DNA of 16,762 nucleotides from JASMHC01 sp964476515. Lineage in GTDB: Bacteria; Pseudomonadota; Alphaproteobacteria; Rhodobacterales; Rhodobacteraceae. This document shows positions 13,298-16,762 of this stretch, piece after piece. Both the position numbers and the translations under genes were made by a program. Position 1 is the stretch's first letter. Every line of letters begins with the position of its first letter. The notes below the pieces were generated by a model that had not been told where the DNA came from, searched no databases, and worked only from the letters and a program-made list of their open reading frames with translations. Location: the NCBI GenBank assembly GCA_964476515.1, contig CAYZAY010000052.1, positions 1-16,762 of the forward strand. The letters run 5' to 3'.

Positions 13298-14721
13298 GCC
13301 TTTGGACCGCCAAGGATGCCGCTGAAGCGACGGGGGGGGCGATCACCTGTGATTGGGCTGCCTCGGGTGTGTCAATCGACACGCGAACGATTGCGTCCGG
13401 TGATTTGTTTGTCGCCCTGACGGATATCAGGGACGGTCACGATTTTGTCGCTCAGGCTCTGGAAAATGGTGCGGCGGCCGCTTTGGTCAGCCGTGTGCCT
13501 GACGACGTTGCTGATGATGCCCCGTTGTTGATTGTGGATGATGTATTGGCTGCGCTGGAAGACTTGGGCCGCGCATCGCGGGCGCGCACATCGGCGAAAG
13601 TTGTCGGGGTCACCGGTTCGGTCGGAAAGACCTCGACCAAGGAAATGCTTCGAACGGTTCTAAGCGGTCAGGGCAAAACACACGTTGCCGAGGCAAGCTA
13701 CAACAACCACTGGGGTGTGCCGCTGACCTTGGCGCGGATGCCAAGGGATACCGACTTTGCCGTGATCGAAATCGGCATGAACCATCCCGGTGAAATTGCC
13801 CCGCTGTCGAAGATGGCGCAACCGCATGTGGCGATGGTGACAACCGTTGCGCCTGCGCATCTTGAAGCGTTTGATAGCATCGAAGGGATTGCTGTTGAGA
13901 AGGCGGCTATATTCGACGGGTTGGTCGATGGCGGAACAGCGGTGATTAACGCCGATGTTGAGACCTCTGGTGATCTGCGAGCGAAAGCCGAAAGTGTTGG
14001 TGCAACAATCGTAAGTTTTGGCGAAGACGAAAACGCAGATGCGGTCGCTTCGGGCATAACGATTATCGATCAGGTGACGATGGTCAGAGCGCGATTTGGC
14101 GATGAAGAAGCCGTATTTAAAATCAACGCACCGGGTCGGCATTTTGCCTTGAATGGATTGGGTGCGCTTGGTGTCGCGCAATGTCTGGATCTTGATCTGG
14201 CGGTCGCAATGGCTGACATCGGCCAATGGCGTCCACCTGCCGGTCGTGGAACCCGCGAACGCATCGTTATGGATGTGGTGGAAGATCAGCATTACTTCGA
14301 TCTGATCGACGATGCCTTTAACGCAAATCCCACATCAATGATCGCATCCCTTGAAGTTCTGGCCGCAGCCAAACGTGGTCCTATGGGGCGACGCGTTGCG
14401 GTTCTTGGGGATATGCTTGAACTTGGGCCGGATGAGATGGCGATGCACGCTGATTTGGCGAAGCACACAAGCCTGACCGACGTCGATGTTGTTCATTGTG
14501 TTGGACCCAGAATGAAGGCGCTTTTTGGCGCTTTGTCCGAAGTAAAAGCTGGTCGCTGGACCGAGACCGCGCAAGAAATGGCCGCTGTTGCGCATTGCTT
14601 GCTTAGGGCAGGCGATGTATTGCTGGTGAAGGGTTCTAAGGGGTCGAAAGTATCGCTTGTCGTTGACGTGGTCAGGAAATTAGGCCATTCCGCGCCGGTC
14701 TCGGAAGAAGAGGATATCTGA
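13294..14721 (+). CDS. murF: UDP-N-acetylmuramoyl-tripeptide--D-alanyl-D-alanine ligase
   Basis: Adds D-Ala-D-Ala to UDP-MurNAc-tripeptide, the last cytosolic step of the stem peptide. It has 475 residues. The N-terminal substrate domain has VSIDTRTIASGDLFVAL (26-42). The P-loop is VTGSVGKTSTKEML (106-119), and the MurF landmarks NNHWGVPLTL (137-146) and EIGMNHPGEI (159-168) follow. Further on are the C-domain sequences DDAFNANPTSM, VAVLGDMLELG and LLVKGSKGSK. It overlaps murE by four bases with no strong Shine-Dalgarno of its own, so translational coupling is likely. Its TGA stop directly abuts the mraY ATG with no spacer. The tail (about 465-475) is acidic, EEEDI. Confidence 0.97.
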   Translation: MSLWTAKDAAEATGGAITCDWAASGVSIDTRTIASGDLFVALTDIRDGHDFVAQALENGAAAALVSRVPDDVADDAPLLIVDDVLAALEDLGRASRARTSAKVVGVTGSVGKTSTKEMLRTVLSGQGKTHVAEASYNNHWGVPLTLARMPRDTDFAVIEIGMNHPGEIAPLSKMAQPHVAMVTTVAPAHLEAFDSIEGIAVEKAAIFDGLVDGGTAVINADVETSGDLRAKAESVGATIVSFGEDENADAVASGITIIDQVTMVRARFGDEEAVFKINAPGRHFALNGLGALGVAQCLDLDLAVAMADIGQWRPPAGRGTRERIVMDVVEDQHYFDLIDDAFNANPTSMIASLEVLAAAKRGPMGRRVAVLGDMLELGPDEMAMHADLAKHTSLTDVDVVHCVGPRMKALFGALSEVKAGRWTETAQEMAAVAHCLLRAGDVLLVKGSKGSKVSLVVDVVRKLGHSAPVSEEEDI

Positions 14722-15804
14722 ATGCTGTATTGGTTGACCGCGCTGTCTGATGGCGGTGACGCATTTAACCTGTTTCGCTACATCACGTTCCGCGCTGGTG
14801 GGGCGTTCATGACGGCGTTGCTGTTCGGGTTCCTGTTCGGGCGACCTTTGATCAATGTCCTGCGTCGCAGGCAGGGTCGGGGCCAACCGATCCGCGATGA
14901 CGGACCCGAGGGTCATTTCGTCAAGGCAGGAACGCCGACGATGGGCGGCTTGCTGATCGTGGGGGCGTTGCTGACGTCAACATTGCTGTGGGCGCGCTTG
15001 GATAACCCGTTTATCAGGCTGATTTTGTTCGTGACAATCGGTTTCGGGGCCATCGGGTTCTGGGATGATCATGCGAAGGTTTCAAAGCAGAATACCAAGG
15101 GCGTCCCTGGCAAGGTGCGCATCGTGCTGGGTGTTTTGATAGGTGGAATTGCGGCTTGGTGGGCGTCTCTCTACCACCCCGAAACGCTGCAATATCATCT
15201 GGCTTTGCCTATTTTTAAGGACACTTTGGTCAACCTTGGCTGGTTTTTCATTCCATTCGGGCTTTTTGTCATTCTTGGCTCTGCCAATTCTGTGAACCTG
15301 ACGGACGGGTTGGATGGTCTTGCGATCATGCCTGTGATGATCGCGAGCGGCGCTTTGGGCGTTATTGCTTATGCCGTTGGTCGTGTCGACTTTACCGAAT
15401 ATCTGGACGTCCACTATGTTCCCGGGACTGGTGAGATTCTGATTTTCGTTATGGGCGTCATCGGCGGTGGTCTGGGCTTTTTGTGGTACAACGCCCCGCC
15501 TGCGGCTGTTTTCATGGGCGATACAGGATCGCTCGCGCTTGGTGGCGCGTTAGGTGCAATAGCCGTGGCGACCAAGCACGAGATCGTTTTGGCGATTGTC
15601 GGCGGTATTTTTGTGGTCGAAGCGCTGAGCGTGATCTTACAGGTTGCCTATTTCAAACGCACCGGAAAGCGTGTGTTTCTGATGGCGCCAATTCACCACC
15701 ACTATGAGAAAAAGGGTTGGGCTGAGCCGACGATTGTGATCCGGTTCTGGATTATCTCGTTGATCTTGGCCATGATCGGTCTGGCTACGTTGAAAATTCG
15801 CTAA
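14722..15804 (+). CDS. mraY: phospho-N-acetylmuramoyl-pentapeptide-transferase MraY
   Basis: An inner-membrane enzyme that transfers phospho-MurNAc-pentapeptide from UDP to undecaprenyl phosphate, making lipid I. It has 360 residues, the usual size, with about ten hydrophobic segments. Catalytic and Mg-binding positions are visible: the Asp pair in GFWDDHAKV (112-120, Asp115/Asp116), NLTDGLDGLA (192-201), NAPPAAVFMGDTGSLALGG (257-275, Asp267) and the His-rich MAPIHHHYEKKGW (321-333). The RQPIR-like loop is here GQPIRDDGPEGHFVKAGTPTMGG (54-76). A purine-rich GAAGAAGAGGA inside the end of murF can serve as ribosome binding site. It is the last gene of the tightly packed part; a 74-bp gap follows. 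Confidence 0.97.
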   Translation: MLYWLTALSDGGDAFNLFRYITFRAGGAFMTALLFGFLFGRPLINVLRRRQGRGQPIRDDGPEGHFVKAGTPTMGGLLIVGALLTSTLLWARLDNPFIRLILFVTIGFGAIGFWDDHAKVSKQNTKGVPGKVRIVLGVLIGGIAAWWASLYHPETLQYHLALPIFKDTLVNLGWFFIPFGLFVILGSANSVNLTDGLDGLAIMPVMIASGALGVIAYAVGRVDFTEYLDVHYVPGTGEILIFVMGVIGGGLGFLWYNAPPAAVFMGDTGSLALGGALGAIAVATKHEIVLAIVGGIFVVEALSVILQVAYFKRTGKRVFLMAPIHHHYEKKGWAEPTIVIRFWIISLILAMIGLATLKIR

Positions 15805-15819
15805 CGCGATTGGGAGTTT

Positions 15820-15858
15820 TACCCCCAAATCCCCAAGGGTATTTTTGGCAAGATGAAG
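15820..15858. repeat. Rhodobacterales-type intergenic motif (copy B) between mraY and murD
   Basis: TACCC (15820-15824) and GGGTA (15837-15841) can pair, followed by TTTTT (15842-15846) and then GGCAAGATGAAG. The core resembles copy A upstream of uvrD (2646-2671). The weak stem plus T-run could act as a leaky terminator or processing site inside the cluster; this is unproven. Confidence 0.5.
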
Positions 15859-15878
15859 AGGCGCGGGATTAGTTTTTG

Positions 15879-16762
15879 GTGATACCGGTTAAAGGATATG
15901 CAGGCCGTAAGGTCGGTGTTTTGGGGCTTGGGCGCTCTGGGATGGCGGCTGCGCAAGCTTTGCGTGAAGGGGGTGCCGAGGTTCTGTGTTGGGATGATAC
16001 ACAAGCTGCGCGAGAGCGTGCCGAGGCCGAGGGCTTTGAGCTTACCGAATTCGCGCGTGGCGGGCTTGAGGGCGTGGATGCGCTGATCACCAGCCCGGGA
16101 ATTCCGCATCTTTATCCTGTTCCAAACCGCCACATTGCGGCGGCTTATGAGGCCGGTGTGGTTGTGGACAATGACATCGGGTTATTTTTTGCTTCGTTCG
16201 GTGGGGCCGAGTGGAACAGTTTTGAGGTGATGCCCCGTGTTGTCGCGGTTACCGGTTCGAATGGGAAATCCACGACGTCTGCGCTGATCTCGCATTTGCT
16301 TTTTGAGGCGGACAAGGACGTTCAGCTTGCAGGCAATATCGGGCGTGGGGTGTTGGATATTGATCCCCCCAGTGACGGTGGGGTCGTTGTGCTTGAGCTG
16401 TCATCTTATCAGACGGAACTCGCGCGGTCGCTGACGCCTGATGTGGCTGTGTTTACCAATCTGTCACCAGATCATCTTGATCGACATGGTGGAATTGGGG
16501 GCTATTTCGCCGCCAAGCGACGACTGTTTGCCGAAGGTGGGCCGGATCGGGCAATTATAGGCGTGGATGAGGCTGAGGGAGAATTTCTTGCCGCCCAGTT
16601 GGCCACAGGACCAACCGATGATCGTGTTATTAGAATTTCGTCGGCCAAAAAACTGGCTGGCCCCGGTTGGCATGTTTTCGTGCGCAAAGGGTTTTTGGCC
16701 GAGTATCGCAAAGGGCGTCAGGTCGCGAGTATTGATCTGCGCGGCATCAAAGGGCTTCCCGG
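15879..16762 (+). CDS. murD: UDP-N-acetylmuramoylalanine--D-glutamate ligase, N-terminal part (cut by window edge)
   Basis: Adds D-glutamate to UDP-MurNAc-L-Ala. The first 294 codons are inside the window and open throughout. The N-terminal nucleotide-fold motif VGVLGLGRSGMAAA (12-25) binds UDP-MurNAc-L-Ala. ITSPGIP (70-76), the P-loop VTGSNGKSTTSAL (124-136), LAGNIGRGVLD, ELSSYQTE and TNLSPDHLDRHG follow in the family's order. I choose the GTG at 15879 because the product then begins (M)IPVKGYAGRKVGVLG, as in relatives; a TTG three bases earlier is the only close alternative. No strong Shine-Dalgarno is visible. A nine-codon ORF ends in TGA overlapping this GTG, which could load ribosomes onto murD. 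Confidence 0.93.
   Translation, partial: MIPVKGYAGRKVGVLGLGRSGMAAAQALREGGAEVLCWDDTQAARERAEAEGFELTEFARGGLEGVDALITSPGIPHLYPVPNRHIAAAYEAGVVVDNDIGLFFASFGGAEWNSFEVMPRVVAVTGSNGKSTTSALISHLLFEADKDVQLAGNIGRGVLDIDPPSDGGVVVLELSSYQTELARSLTPDVAVFTNLSPDHLDRHGGIGGYFAAKRRLFAEGGPDRAIIGVDEAEGEFLAAQLATGPTDDRVIRISSAKKLAGPGWHVFVRKGFLAEYRKGRQVASIDLRGIKGLP

Noticed and set aside
14823..14840. GTTC repeats inside mraY as a LexA box
   Set aside because: The spacing is 8, not 7, and the site is inside coding sequence far from any promoter.

Overview
The window looks like a chromosomal segment of a marine Rhodobacteraceae (Roseobacter-group) alphaproteobacterium. The grounds are the protein sequences, moderately high GC, an alphaproteobacterial-type LexA box, a DUF1127 gene followed by CCUCC-loop small RNAs, a long sRNA-like leader before mraZ, and a recurrent intergenic motif of the form GGGTATTT...AAGATGA that I know from Rhodobacterales genomes. 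I see no rRNA, tRNA, IS element, prophage or CRISPR array.

Left part (1-2729). Two minus-strand genes of three-carbon metabolism lie here. One is the N-terminal biotin-carboxylase part of pyruvate carboxylase (pyc, cut by the window edge). The other is an FMN-dependent alpha-hydroxy-acid (L-lactate-like) dehydrogenase. The pyc leader carries a phased direct repeat and a perfect inverted repeat. The dehydrogenase has a candidate promoter placed so that its mRNA would be leaderless. It is divergent from uvrD, and a hairpin/repeat motif and a consensus SOS box sit between the two.

Middle (2730-7616). uvrD (SF1 helicase) is followed by a small unrecognised membrane protein. Next, on the minus strand, come a 72-aa DUF1127 protein (CcaF1-like) and an array of six consecutive hairpins whose loops read CCUCC/UCCUCCC in RNA. 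The last hairpin is also the intrinsic terminator. This corresponds to the ccaF1-ccsR locus of Rhodobacter sphaeroides (the 'cuckoo' sRNA family), here with six loops. The divergent mrp/apbC gene (Fe-S carrier) follows and ends at an intrinsic terminator.

Right part (7617-16762). A 560-bp non-coding stretch holds TCCCA repeats with 10-bp phasing (MraZ boxes) and then a roughly 200-nt structured leader ending in a 12-bp terminator-like hairpin, which I read as the homolog of the sRNA UpsM. After it runs the division and cell-wall (dcw) cluster mraZ-rsmH-ftsL-ftsI-murE-murF-mraY-murD. Most junctions overlap as ATGA or abut, which implies translational coupling. The exception is mraY-murD, where a 74-bp gap carries the second copy of the recurrent intergenic motif. 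murD runs off the window.

Working together: MurE and MurF build the UDP-MurNAc-pentapeptide that MraY moves to the lipid carrier, and FtsI/FtsL use the product at the septum. MraZ probably controls the whole transcript through its boxes, with UpsM as a by-product of partial termination in the leader.
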